DNA of 64,000 nucleotides from Myrica gale (lineage: Eukaryota > Streptophyta > Magnoliopsida > Fagales > Myricaceae): contig OZ005611.1 of NCBI GenBank assembly GCA_963930655.1, forward strand, positions 3,603,501-3,667,500, written 5' to 3'. The translations under genes were made by a program, and so were the position numbers. Below are positions 12,489 through 24,150 of this stretch, one piece after another; the stretch's first letter is position 1; each line of letters begins with the position of its first letter. Under the pieces are notes generated by a model, which did not search any database, was not told the DNA's origin, and was given only the letters and a program-made list of their open reading frames with translations.

Positions 12489-14639
12489 CATGGAATTGTT
12501 CCTCTAACTTTCTTACCCCCTGCTTTACTGGTTCATCAACTTTTGTATCAACCTCCCTGAGGTGTCTAATTTCTTTCAATGATGGTCTCAATATTGCGTA
12601 CAAAAGAAAAGAAAAAGTACTAAATCCGATAGGGAGAATACCAGACCTTACACTATTTCTCGGACTACATCATGAGTATTGAGTAGCTCTGCTCTGTCTC
12701 TTTCACGACCAGTATTTTTCTCCTCAGTCCCAATGTATTTCTTTCAAGACACATTAGTGTATTGCCTCATTATTTCAGTCCCGCGAAAACTTGTTTACCA
12801 TCAGCTTCATTTATTCTGCCCATACAGCGAACAAACTGCACAGCCAGCAACGGTTTTTAGCAGACCATCTCTAATTAATAATCTGCAGCAGTTCATAGAG
12901 ATGCGAAAACAATTTTACTAGTGATCAATTCGTACGTGACAGAGATTCCAAGGGTCCAGGTCTACATAATCTCGCAGTACATTTAGTACCTGACCAATTT
13001 CTCGAGTAACATTATTTTTTTCTGGTAAAAATAATACCAAGTCCATCAATTACTTACTGAACAAAGATAATTTATAGGCATATACATTAGTTACTCAGAA
13101 AAGAGGTGTTAAAACCTTGGATGAATAGAACTTTAATTGGCTGACGGGGTGGGTTAGGGACCGAACAAGTTTCAGGTTTGAAGCCTGATGCAGCTTCGTG
13201 CAAGGCATGATTTTTTGTTTTTGATGATGAGGAGAAACCTAGTCCGGCAAGTCCACCGGAGTAGAACTCACCTAATAGGCTTGTAATTCTCGGACCGGTG
13301 CAACCCCAAACCACACAAGCACGGTCTGATTAAAGAGAAAAGCGGCTACAAGAGTTTGTAAAAATTAAAAGTCTAAACGTGTGTGCATGCAGAACGTAGC
13401 CAAAAAAAGTACAAAATCTGCTGTAAACCCAAAACCAGATGGTTACTTATGACTTGTACCTTCTGCAAGTGTAAATCCAACCATACTACATTGTTTTTAA
13501 TCAAGTGGTTGTGACATTGGGGGCCCCGGACCTGCTGCAGCCTGCAGCACAATAACATATTCATTGACCGTGTGTATGCCAAGCGTTGAGGCCTGGGCGT
13601 CCCAATCAATGTGTGGATTTCATATCGCCACAAAGTGTTCGGTGTTCCCCTCATATTATATAGTTGTAGATGAGTCTAGCTGCAGTGAGTGAATGGAAAT
13701 ACCAAACCAATCCAACAAAGAGATTTGTTAAACTTGGAGTATGCAGTGCTCCCGTGAAAGGTATGAACGCTCGCATACAGCCACGAACACGCATCGTTAT
13801 CTGCAAGGACCCAACAATTGAAGTGCTAAAGCACAAGCTTCACATGATTCTTTCTGATTTGTTGACTGATATTGATCTCTGGGTTTGTGGATACTTGTAA
13901 TGGTTATTCTTGGTCATTCTATAAGCACTTGCTATAAGAATAAAGCTCTCTTGTCAACTCATGTTCCGAAATGCGAACTTAAAGTTATCTTGGCTGCATT
14001 TCTTATGACAAACTTACACCTTTGGCCTACACACACAAGTACATCATCCCCATATGCCTAAATCCCGTGGTATGCTTCTAGTCGTAGATCTTATTTGGTT
14101 GAGAAGACTCATGGAGCAAGAACAACTAACATGAGGTTTGGGTTTTAATTAATCAAGGTTCTCTAATGATGACTAAGGGAAATTCTAGTGCTTTCATTTC
14201 CCCACCCTGACATCAAGAAGTTTGTCAGATCATCACTCTTTCTTTGACCGTCTGATGACAAAAACTGTCCTCTCAATAGCAACTGCAATAAATGAATTGA
14301 TTTCCAATGTTTTTGTTCTTCTGAGCAATAATTTTCAACGTATACCGACATTTGCCACCTTCAATTTTAGATAGCGACAGAAGTGGGTATTCATTTTTTT
14401 TTTCTCTCTCTTTTGGTTTTTTCTTCCAAGGCAACCTCATTTGTGTCTGTGTCAGTATGTGTGAGAGAGAGAGAGGTATAGACTTGGGGATCATAAATAG
14501 GACGTGTTGTTTTGCATTTTAATTGTATGTGGTGTATGACTGTCTGCTCCCTAACTAAGGCAGAGTGAAACTGTAAATTAAAAGGGTGCGACAGAATCTG
14601 ATAGAGGTGATGTAAGAAGGATGAAGGTGTTGGGGCTAC
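12489..14639. other. Intergenic, no supported gene
   Basis: Holds several short ORFs (for example 13670-13900 plus, 13087-13314 minus) that I cannot relate to any family and that lack a convincing splice context. A short GA microsatellite lies near 14462-14475. Nothing else could be supported. Confidence 0.4.
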
Positions 14640-14923
14640 AATTGGATGGGGTTTGGATTTCTGGATGGTGGTAAATTGGTAATGGTCGCAGAGGACATAT
14701 CATTCTGGTTTTTTGTTCTGTCAATAACTCTTCCAAGTGTTTTATATTGGCGATGGAATTGGAGAAGGTGCTAAGGGAGGAAATTGGATGGGATTTGGAT
14801 TTCTGGATGGTGGTAAATTGGTAATGGTCGCAGAGGACATATCATTCTGGTTTTTTGTTCTGTCAATAACTCTTCCAAGTGTTTTATATTTGCGATGGAA
14901 TTGGAGAAGGTGCTAAGGGAGGA
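14640..14923. repeat. 142-bp tandem duplication
   Basis: Two adjacent copies with period 142 (14640-14781 and 14782-14923) match at nearly every base; differences include GGGTTT/GGATTT near the start and ATTGGC/ATTTGC near position 119. The near identity points to a recent duplication. No gene is seen in it. Confidence 0.9.
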
Positions 14924-17900
14924 AAAGAATGGCACAAGATTCTTTGGTCAAGATAACAGTGTTGACTAATACCCCATCCTTTTTTGCAATAAAGGAAGTG
15001 GAATCTCTGCCCTTCCCATCCTTCCCAATGTCCCCCTTAGATATTATAAATTATTCAATCCAAGAAAGAACCAAAAGTGTTGATTTTTAAAAAGTATGTC
15101 AGTATGGTATGCGTGCCTTTGAAAGTAAGATAGTATAATCATTCAACAAAACACAGCCATGTCCTAATGCATGCTGCAAATTATGCAGGCAAATCTGCGT
15201 CTCCACTCCTCAAATAATACTTTATGAAAAAGTCTGGTGCGGGAGCAGAGCATTGTAGAGAGGTGGTCTCATTTAATATGGTTTTGGAATGTTTGAAAGT
15301 GTATTATATCCACTTGACAGGTCGGGTTAGATTGCCATTCATGTCTTTAAATGAACAGGAACGCAAACTACTACAGAGGACCTGTTTGGAATTGGTTTTG
15401 CTAGACGTGGTTGGTGATTTAGTTATAAATTTCAGTGTTTCTTGGAGTGATGAAATATCTTACTCGCTTAACAAACTGATTTGCTTGCACATCAATATCA
15501 CTTGGGATCCACATTTCCCAACGCCAACTTGTCTTGGTAGGGACTTGTATTTTTCTTGGGTGTGTGTAATCTAGAAGGGAAATGTTAATTTATTCGTCTT
15601 CCTTGGCTTCTTAGATATGCCGGCCTTGTTTTTGCTGGATACCAGTCGTGGGCATAAAAAGCACGATTTTGAAGAGCTGGATGCCACGACTCACCACAAA
15701 TAACAAAGTGTAGGGTAAGGATAGAAACAGAACAAAGAGAAAATGATAAAGATCTTGAACTTAGGACACAAAATATTGGCCAACAACATGTTGTGTCAGA
15801 ACAATGGAAGTTCTATTTAACTAGATAGTTGGACACAGAAGAACCACAAGGCATCAAGTGAAGAGCATTGCTTGACACAATCTTAACCCGAAAGAAAAGA
15901 AGCGCGTGTTACTGTACACCACCAAAAACCAAAAGGAAAGCGGAAAAAGGGACTAAAGAAAGAAAAGGAAGCCCTTTCTATTCACTCTTGGCTGAACTTT
16001 TTTATTACTGGAAAACTTGAGTTTGTTTCTTTCAAAAACTTCGCTATTCCTCGACTCTCATCCCACACAACTTTCCCAAGGCATCAATGTGGCATAAAGG
16101 CCCTCGCACTGCCTCAACATGGGACCATGTACAATAACATGAACTCTGCCCTTCCAATCTGGACAGTCCATTAGGATGACCAAAATTTTCTTCAGAACCA
16201 AGGGATTAGATTGTCTCTAATGTGCAATCCATATGTACGCTGAGAATCCAATCCCACCTAATTCCCCTCCCATGAACTGTTTCTTCTATAGATGTCAAAA
16301 AGTACTCAAATATACCCAGTTTTACTCATGTTGGTAAAACCTTGATCGAAGTTCTAACATAGACCACTAGCTTAGTCAATCTTTTGGACGATCCATATGA
16401 CGTTCCATCTGCTCTTCATGTGAATACAGATTTCTCGCACAATCTCCACTACGGCTTGAGAAAGATATTGCCCGTTTCTCTGTCAAGACCATCCCCTTCG
16501 CTATCAGCATCCATCAACATCATAAATAAAGCAGAGTTGTTGACAACGATACTCAACTAGTTTATGCTGGTCCACTTTCTTGCTGTGATCATATCGTTAA
16601 ACGGAAGGTTTGTTTTAGTTATTTCACCCTCGTGTAACATATCTACCTGCTACTATTACTGAATCGACTCACAATTAACATGCAAAATGGCTTGTTAATT
16701 TCTCTCTTATTTGGACTTATGTCGATCATTAGAAGATGAGTCCTACAAAGATTCATTTAGATAATCGAGTGCGACAGGATAAATGATTGCAGCACTTGGG
16801 TAGGGTGGGGAAAGCTTTTGATGATGCTAGCTTCTTTACCCAACAGAGCATTGAAAGAGACTCATAATCATAGAAAGATGGAATAGGCATCTAACAGCTC
16901 TGTGCTTGAGGACAATATGACTGAGATATGCAGAGTACCAAGAGATAGGGATATTTGATCTAATCACACAAAGTGTTCCTCCCCTTTTCTTCTTCTTCTC
17001 TCTCCCTCTCTCTCCCACACACACAGACAGAGGTGTGCGGGAGAGATGATAAGGACTAATAAATCAAAGACACTTCGCATCTTCCCCCCAACTACCAACC
17101 ATACTATATGGCTAACAGTTTATGCTTATTTTAATAGCTGCTTATTTGATTTCGTATTTGCCCAAAAAGATAAAAGCTTCGATTACTTCATATGTACTCT
17201 CACACAAAAGTACGAGAGATGCCACATGGGGGCGTCACCGGTGTAAGTGAGATGCTGTTCCACTCTCTGTTCTCTGCTCTGAAAAAGAACATAGAATATG
17301 TGGTAACTGTAGCGCGGTGTAGACGTCCATATTCACACTCTTAACTCTTCCTTTATAATTTCATTAGTTTGGTGTCGGGATGGTGGATTAGATTCCCTCT
17401 TCTGCTCTTGGAGGGAGGAGGCCCATCGGTTTGGGCCCCGAATTGCTAAGAGCGATGATGACGATGTTTATTTAGGAAACATACATGGAACATGCTAGCC
17501 GATCACCATCATTCCTACTGTGGTACGTACTTGCATCCGCTTATCTACATGTCGCTACGTGGGTAATATGTACTAATTGTAGGGGTCTACTCTCCACAAT
17601 AAAGAAAGAATGCAAGTGGTAGGAGCCAATCACTTTGAGACGTTTTGCTGGAGAGAAAAGAGGAAACTTTTGGTATCGTATTCGCTTCATCGAGGACATG
17701 CAGAACAGCTAAAATACTTTGCTTTATAAAGTGGTGCTTTAGGACTTCTGAGCCTAAAGTACAATGGAGAAAAACAAACTAATTTACAGGCAGCAGGAAT
17801 GGCAGTCTAAGGCCACACCTTTACTGCACTTAATAAAAAAATATTTGTTCTAAATCATTACTGGCAAGTTAGCTTCTCACATTATTTATTGGTTGAGGAA

Positions 17901-18253
17901 TACCTTTCAATTATCTAAGCTTGTGGTGTGTGATAATTTTAAGTGCTTGAGATTTGTTATGTTAGGTAAGAGAAAAAAAACATGAAGTCGGTAATGCTTA
18001 AAAAAAAAAGAATTGGCCTGCAGCTCCGCCATCATGGCGGCTTCAGTAGCCCTTTCGGACCTTCTGAGCAGGCGGAGTTGGGTGGTTCGGTGAGAGATGA
18101 GACGCGGCTTCATTCATCTCTTGAGAAGCAAAAATCATTTTTGGAAGCAACTTCAGGGGAAAAGCGTTCTTTCACGGAGGCTAGGCCACACCCTCTCCCT
18201 GAAGTGGAGATACCTACGAGGGAGCCGACGTTTTTTTTTTTTGGTAAACCATG
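14924..18253. other. Intergenic, no supported gene
   Basis: Unique-looking sequence with CT/CA-rich microsatellite near 16985-17030. ORFs at 15224-15574 and 17982-18296 are open by chance as far as I can tell; neither shows a recognisable domain. Confidence 0.4.
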
Positions 18254-18261
18254 TCACATTC

Positions 18262-18550
18262 TAGGGCCGAACAAAATCGGACCGGGACCGAACTGAATTT
18301 GTGGTCCGGTCCGGTCTTGTTTGTGTAAATTCAGTCCGGTCTGGACAGGACCGGACAACATTTATTAATATAAATAAAAAAATATTTTTTTAATACAAAT
18401 TACAAACTTAAAAAGCTTAGTTTTAACTTAAATTAAAATTATGCATTTTGACATGTCATTTCCTTCGAAATTAACCTAAAAAAATGAAAAAAAGGAAATC
18501 GGTCTGGTCCTGCCATTTAATTAGACATAATTTCTGGTTTTACAGCCCTA
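18262..18550. mobile_element. hAT-type MITE
   Basis: A 289-bp element with termini TAGGGCCG and (reverse complement) TAGGGCTG, flanked by an 8-bp target duplication with one mismatch (TCACATTC at 18254-18261, CCACATTC at 18551-18558). An 8-bp duplication and a TAGGG-type end fit the hAT superfamily. The interior is marked by repeated 'GGACCGG/GGTCCGG' motifs near the left end and an AT-rich centre. A related copy in opposite orientation lies at 36983-37331. Confidence 0.75.
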
Positions 18551-18645
18551 CCACATTCCTCGTTAAACACAAAATGGATGTCAGGTAGTCAAGAGGATCC
18601 CACGCCATATACACCCAAGAATAATTATCAAAAAGCTCAGGAAAG

Positions 18646-18760
18646 GGTCAGTGAGCTGTAGCTAAGTTGGCACCTCCTCCCTATAGGAAGGACTAGATCC
18701 GGGGGTCGAATCTCCCTGCCCCGCAGGCTAGGTCCTGCTTCTCAAATTTGCCTAGAAAAA
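18646..18760 (+). mobile_element. tRNA-derived SINE with target-site duplications
   Basis: About 115 bp with a pol III promoter-like A box (TAGCTAAGTTGG near 18659-18670) and B box (GGGTCGAATC near 18703-18712), ending in an A run. It is flanked by a long direct repeat: AAAAGCTCAGGAAAGG (18631-18646) and AAAAGCTCAAGAAAGG (18761-18776), which differ at one base. A/B boxes, A tail and a 16-bp target duplication together are diagnostic of a plant SINE. It is not a functional tRNA gene. Confidence 0.85.
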
Positions 18761-19559
18761 AAAAGCTCAAGAAAGGTGACGGCCCAAGGAACAACATTGT
18801 GCGCTAGAGAATTGATACTAAGGAGTAAAAATAAACTCCCAAGAATTGAAAGACAGCAATGGATCAAGAGTTAGTATGAATGAAGTTTATTAACTACGAG
18901 GGAGCAGAAGTTTTTTTTTAATAATATCGTGAAGCAAGTATTGCATTGAATCTAGAGTATAAGATATAATAAAGATAAAAAAAACAAAAGATTCAAAGCG
19001 CGACTAGGTTGCAAAAAAGGCTAGCGGAATTCGAAAGGATCGATAAATCACAAATACTCCATGACGGACAGAGAGAGTGAGTGACATGAAACAATTGACA
19101 GTAGCTACCGAAACCATATAGGGACTATCTCTAGAACTAAGAATAAAGGAAACCTAGAGAAACACAACCAGACCCACAAAGAGGGCGACAAAGCCACCAA
19201 GTGGCCAGGAAAGCCCCCTCGGAGCAGAAACAACCAAAACTCCACAACAGGGAATGAAATAGCGAGCCGAAAAAATGCGGTTGAAAAACCACGGCAGAGA
19301 CACAACGGCATGTAGGATTCACGTGCGGCACATGGAGGGATGCAGGATCAGATTAGATCGAAGCGGTCGGAGCTTCTGACTCTGTCCAGGGGAGTGGTGC
19401 CATCAAAATCTGCTGGAAACAACCTGAGCAAGCAAAAGATTGCTACTTTATTTTCCACAAAATCGAAAACTGAATGTGCTGCAAAAACTAAACCACCTTT
19501 TTCTCACCTCACTTGGTGGTTTCTTGGCTCACAAATGGATCTTGTAAGTTGTGGGATTT

Positions 19560-19999
19560 GTGAAATTACTGAGATGAAATTCGATAGTTGCTTGCTTGGT
19601 TTAATTTTTGGATATCTAATATTTTGTGCGAGGATGATATGGCGGCTGATTTATTAGCTAAGGAATGAGTTTTAGAAAAGAATGTAAACTTTGATAGCAG
19701 TGAAGTTTATTTGGTTATGCAATTTGTTTGTTGGTGATCAACGGATTCAATGTGAAAGTTTTGATGATCTTTCTTATGTTATGCGTGGTATTTTGCGTCT
19801 TGATAAATTGAGCTTTGTTAATATTAGATTTTAGGTCTGTTAGTTTTTAGTTTGTAGGTTGTGTTTTGTTATTTTAAGTCGTTGTTTGTTTGTTTTTAGT
19901 TTGGTTTTGAGATGTAACCATGGTATTCTTATATTATAAATGTTGGTTTTGAATAAAGTTTGGATCTGTGTCATCTTTAAAAAAAACAGAAAAAAAAAC
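19560..19999 (+). mobile_element. 3' end of an L1-type LINE
   Basis: A short frame reads EDDMAADLLAKE followed by a stop (19630-19671), the typical end of the RNase H domain in plant L1 ORF2. About 300 bp of T-rich 3' UTR and an A-rich tail (19977-19999) follow. The 5' part is lost or decayed. Confidence 0.6.
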
Positions 20000-20276
20000 C
20001 TTTCAGATTTTCGGTGGTTTTGAAGTTTCTCAGAAGAAGGCCATCTTTGTATCCGATTCGAGGCTACATCAAGAATAGATGGGGTTTAAAAGGTATTCCA
20101 TTGGTAAGCATACATTGAAGAATCTGGGCATTCCTGTAGTTGGCCAAGACAGAAGAATAACTACGGTTGATTGCTTGGTGGGAGAAATCGAAACCTGGTT
20201 GGTGTAATTATCATGTAGTGGGAGCCGCGGGATTGTGGAAGACTGAGGAGGTGGAATTATCAGGGACGACAAAGGA

Positions 20277-20427
20277 TTTTTTCAATCTGGTTTTTCGAGA
20301 TTTTATGGCATGGGTTCAAATTCTAAAAGGGAAACTTTTAGCTATGCATGATGGAGTTAAGCTGTCCACTCAACTCGGGTATAGTTCTATTCAAATTAAA
20401 AGTGATTCGCAAGTGGTGGTAAATTAG
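20277..20427 (+). mobile_element. RNase H fragment of a LINE
   Basis: Reads GKLLAMHDGVKLSTQLGYSS then IQIKSDSQVVVN, the N-terminal half of an L1-type RNase H (pattern: AxxxGxxLAxxLG...VExDS..VV). It ends at TAG. It lies downstream of the LINE 3' end at 19560-19999, so it comes from a different insertion. Confidence 0.6.
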
Positions 20428-20465
20428 AGATTTGTTGCAACATTTAGACATCCTCTCTTTTGAGA

Positions 20466-20499
20466 TAATTCATATATATATATATATATATATATATAA
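20466..20499. repeat. TA microsatellite
   Basis: Run of alternating T and A of about 32 bp, read directly. Confidence 0.9.
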
Positions 20500-20822
20500 G
20501 CAAATTTTGTAGTGAGATTTTGGCCAATATGGGATCAATAAGCTTTGGTGCATCGATTTCAAGAGAGAGAGAGATCAAAAAATTATTGGGTAGTCTAGGA
20601 TTTTCTCAATCTAAAAGGTTAGCTTAGAATGTGAAGTTTTTCCTCACACTTAAAAAATGATCACTAACTTATTCTACAACCGATATGAGACTAACACTAA
20701 CAAAAAATACTATGAACACTTTTTTTTTTCAAGCAGAAGCCAAAGCATTTTAGTCAAAGCAATAACAAAGAAACCGGGTAAGGGATCTACTAAGCATACA
20801 ACCAAGTCAAATTCTCCAACTA

Positions 20823-21626
20823 TAGTAAACGACCAGGCACAACTAGGGAGGTTCAAACATTGCCTTACTCTCTGCTTTCCCAAAACGCTCTATGCTTTTC
20901 CAAAACCCATAGTCTCCCTACGGCGGAGGGGGGAGCTCCGGCTCTCTCATCCCTCTCCTCCTTTTCGTTTTTTCCTCCCTTCTCTTCCCTCTCCCCCCTC
21001 CTCCTCTCTGGTTTGCTTGGCCGATTCTGGTGGTTGGCTTGTTGGTTTTTTTTCCTTTTCTTTGCAGGTATCTTTCGAACGGTACAGGTGGTTTCCACCC
21101 ACTTTCAACGCACACGCGCCTGCTGGTTGAACTCAGCACGCCGAGATCTATGTAGTGCCGCTTCTCCGGCTCTGAATCAGTTTCATGTGTGCCCGCACGT
21201 GGGCCCCTTCCGCCTCTCCAAACCTGCTCTTCTTCCTAGATCTGGCCTTGGTGGCTCTTTCCCTCTCCTCCAAGTCGTAGATCTCGCCGCCACGTGCGCC
21301 TTCACCGCCACCACCTTCACCGTCTCCGGCCATGTTCTGTCCAGAGTTCTCTATGTTATGCTTTTGCTTAGTTTTAATTCTGTGTTTTATGTTTGCCTCT
21401 CTGTTTAAGGCTTGTGGTGGTTTTTCTGTTGTTTATTTCTTGTTTTTAGGCATAATAGATTGCTGCCTTTTGTGGCTTATCCGTCCCTTGTGGGACTTTA
21501 TAGGATCTTTTGGTCCGCTTGCTCGTTGACCCGCCGACTCTTCGAAGTGTATGATACACCTTTTAGAGCCTCCTGAGGTCTCATTAATCCTATTCTCAAC
21601 ACATATGTTATTTATGCCAAAAAAAA
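20823..21626 (+). mobile_element. GC/pyrimidine-rich poly(A) retroposon, copy 1
   Basis: About 800 bp flanked by a 19-bp direct repeat with one mismatch (20804-20822 and 21627-21645; core AAGTCAAATTCTCC). It ends in a pure A run (about 21619-21628). The 5' half is rich in CT and contains GGGGGGAGCTCCGGCTCTC; the 3' half is T-rich. The overlapping ORFs (20657-21130, 20860-21408) give low-complexity products with no known domain. A-tail plus long target duplication shows LINE-mediated insertion. A structurally similar element sits at 57592-58502. It could be a non-autonomous LINE derivative or a retrocopy of a non-coding transcript. Confidence 0.7.
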
Positions 21627-21759
21627 AAGTCAAATTCTCCCACTAGGGGTATACTCCAGAATGAACTCAACTCTAGAGGCAGCCCAACCAGCTTTACCAA
21701 ATTTGTGCATCTACTTTTAGCTATACAGTTGTTATTTTTTTTAGTTGGTTGTTTTCGCT

Positions 21760-21883
21760 TGGCTTTTGATATTTCCTATGTAGCCGGCCAAGGGCCCAAG
21801 TGTGATTCTTAGCGAGGTATTCTTCTCCTATAAGTGAAGCTTTTCTAATAAAATTCGGACGATTCATAGTCATTTAAAAAAAA
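21760..21883 (+). mobile_element. Possible LINE 3' tail
   Basis: A T-rich stretch with AATAAAATTCGG and a run of nine A (about 21875-21883) resembles the 3' ends of LINEs elsewhere in this window. No coding part is attached. Confidence 0.35.
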
Positions 21884-23908
21884 ACCTCAATTTCGTCTAA
21901 GTACGTCCCATGTTCAAGATGTCTCTAATTACCCAGAAAAATTAAAGATCAATAATGAACGAGTTAGGATTACATAGATTGGAGATTCATGAGTGCCTTC
22001 AGGTAATTTCCTCAAGCCAATATTAGAAAAAAAATATAGGTTGACTACCGATTCACCTGCTCACAGAATCTACGAAGATACCCATAGTTTGCACCACTCC
22101 CTTTCAATTTACACCGATACAATTGCATTTGTCTCGTGGAGTCAAAAGAAAAAAGAAAAACAGAGAGGAGAAGAAACGAAGGTCCACATAATTCTTAATA
22201 TCCAGCTTGTGTAAAGGGCTGTGGTCATAATATTCTGTGTCATTTCAAACTCAGACTTTATATGTTCATGTAAGAGAAGTGTTGTGTTGGAAACCAGCGG
22301 TTAGGCCACTATAAAAGGCAATGGTCCACTATCAATACTGTAAACCAACCCCTCAGAGTATGCTGCTATATACTTTTCTTTCTCTCCCAGTAAACTTTTA
22401 AACTGTCATTATTTCTTTATTTGCATTACTCAGTGAAGTGGGACGTCCTTGGTGCTACCAGCCAATTAGAAGAACCGTCTAGTCCCTCTCCGTTCTCTGC
22501 CAGACTACCACTCACGTCAAAGGAGAGGGGTGGTAATAGATCGTCATGTACTTCTGAAAGGGAGTCCCCCTATGAAGCGACAACTGCATCTTCTTCCACA
22601 GCCAGTGGCATGTGACTTCCACGCGTTTTGGATGTGACATGTCATGCGTGGCATAGCATGATTGGCTATTCAACTGCAGAAACAGTAATCTTTTGTGTTT
22701 GTCACATAATGGACGATGAGGTAACAAAAAGGTGGAAATGGGTGCAATCTCTGTGTTAACCAGATCAGTAACTCTTTTGGGGATTTGGACAGAAGGCTAA
22801 TTCTTTGACATGCTCCTCTTATCCCCTGCTCCCAGTCATCTTAGGAACAACATTAAGTTTAATGCTCGTGTTGCTGCCTTAATCCTAATTCCTAACACTT
22901 CAAATGATTATCTCCATCGGTTTCCAAGTCTTCATAGAAAAAGGAAAACTCCAAATTAACTCTCTAAAATAATGTGGGAGCATGTTGTTCTGGATAAATT
23001 TCTTCAAAACAGGGGAAGCGATGTATGCGACTTATGGCGGAAGGCAGTTTTCTGGAGTTAGTTTGAGTCCAATAAACTTTATGGAATCCAAAAGATGTTA
23101 TATCTTGTAGCCAAGTTTACCGATGTATGTTTGAATATTTTACCCTGCTTGCTTTCCTCAGCTTGTTTACATCCACAGATTGTCCTGTCTGCTCATCTTT
23201 CCATTCCCTTTGCAGACAACATCAAAGTCAAGGAATTACAGCTCCTTTGGCTCTCTCATTCCAGGCCAATTTCATGGACAAACCTGCACAAGGACGATCG
23301 AACCTAATGGCTGCTAGAGAGGACCGCGCCTACCTTACCGATCGTGTACATATTAAGGACTTCCGGCACGTCATATTCTACTCATTGAAGTGATATGGGG
23401 GCATAAGTCATGTGCTTCTGCTCTCTGAAGTAACCTGCACTCAAATACTTTTACACAATTATTGATGTAACCGGATCGACATCAATTAAATGACTAGGCT
23501 CCCTATCTAAAGAGTGACTTCCAGAGGATCGCTATGCTTGTTAAACTCGGCCTTCCGCGACGCACTGTGCGCACCACCCAAAAAGAATTACCCTGCGAGG
23601 CACGTTTAGGCCAACAGGATAACTCTTCCGGTGGTTTAGAGGTTTTTTTTTTACATGATTATAAGACTCGACCTTAGTCGTTTTTGCCTTTTCCTTTATT
23701 TGTTCTTTTGGTTGGTGCCAATGGGCTCCATATTAAGGGATAAATGACGTTGTGAAACGGGTCAAGTGGGAAACTAATTATACCCAGAAATATCAGGACT
23801 CACGTGATCTTCTTCATCCGAGAAACACATTTATGACTCGTAAAGCACAAGTGTTCGTAACTCGTTTGAAATCCAGGACAGGTTGATATGCGCGCTCTCA
23901 CTACACCT
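21884..23908. other. Intergenic, no supported gene
   Basis: Contains several short ORFs (22421-22615, 23127-23393) without recognisable domains. Nothing else is supported. Confidence 0.4.
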
Positions 23909-24150
23909 GAATTCCAGAGCTGAAAAATTGAAGGATTGAAGGATTAAGCAGAAGAAAGAAGATGCGAAGGACGAAGTACGGCATATACAATAATTGAAGC
24001 TACGTTTGTACCAGTGCAATGTGTGTTAGAATTCCAGAGCTGAAAAATTGAAGGATTGAAGGATTAAGCAGAAGAAAGAAGATGGGAAGGACGAAGTACA
24101 GCATATACAATAATTGAAGCTAAGTTTGTACCAATGCAATGTGTTAGAAT
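23909..24150. repeat. 120-bp tandem duplication
   Basis: Two adjacent copies, starting at 23909 and 24029, share GAATTCCAGAGCTGAAAAAT and the following 100 bases with only a few substitutions. It also contains a small internal repeat of GAAGGATT. Recent duplication, no gene seen. Confidence 0.9.

Noticed and set aside
13087..13314. Possible small secreted-peptide gene on the minus strand
   Set aside because: No signal peptide and no match to CLE, CEP, IDA or RGF motifs that I know.
15224..15574. 116-codon ORF, plus strand
   Set aside because: No family resemblance, no splice or promoter context; treated as chance.
17982..18296. 104-codon ORF, plus strand
   Set aside because: Runs into a T homopolymer and the hAT MITE; no domain.
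18655..18720. tRNA gene candidate (A and B boxes)
   Set aside because: No cloverleaf; flanking target duplications and A tail show a SINE.
20657..21408. Long overlapping ORFs on the plus strand
   Set aside because: They run through the CT-rich retroposon, cross its left target duplication and encode low-complexity sequence.
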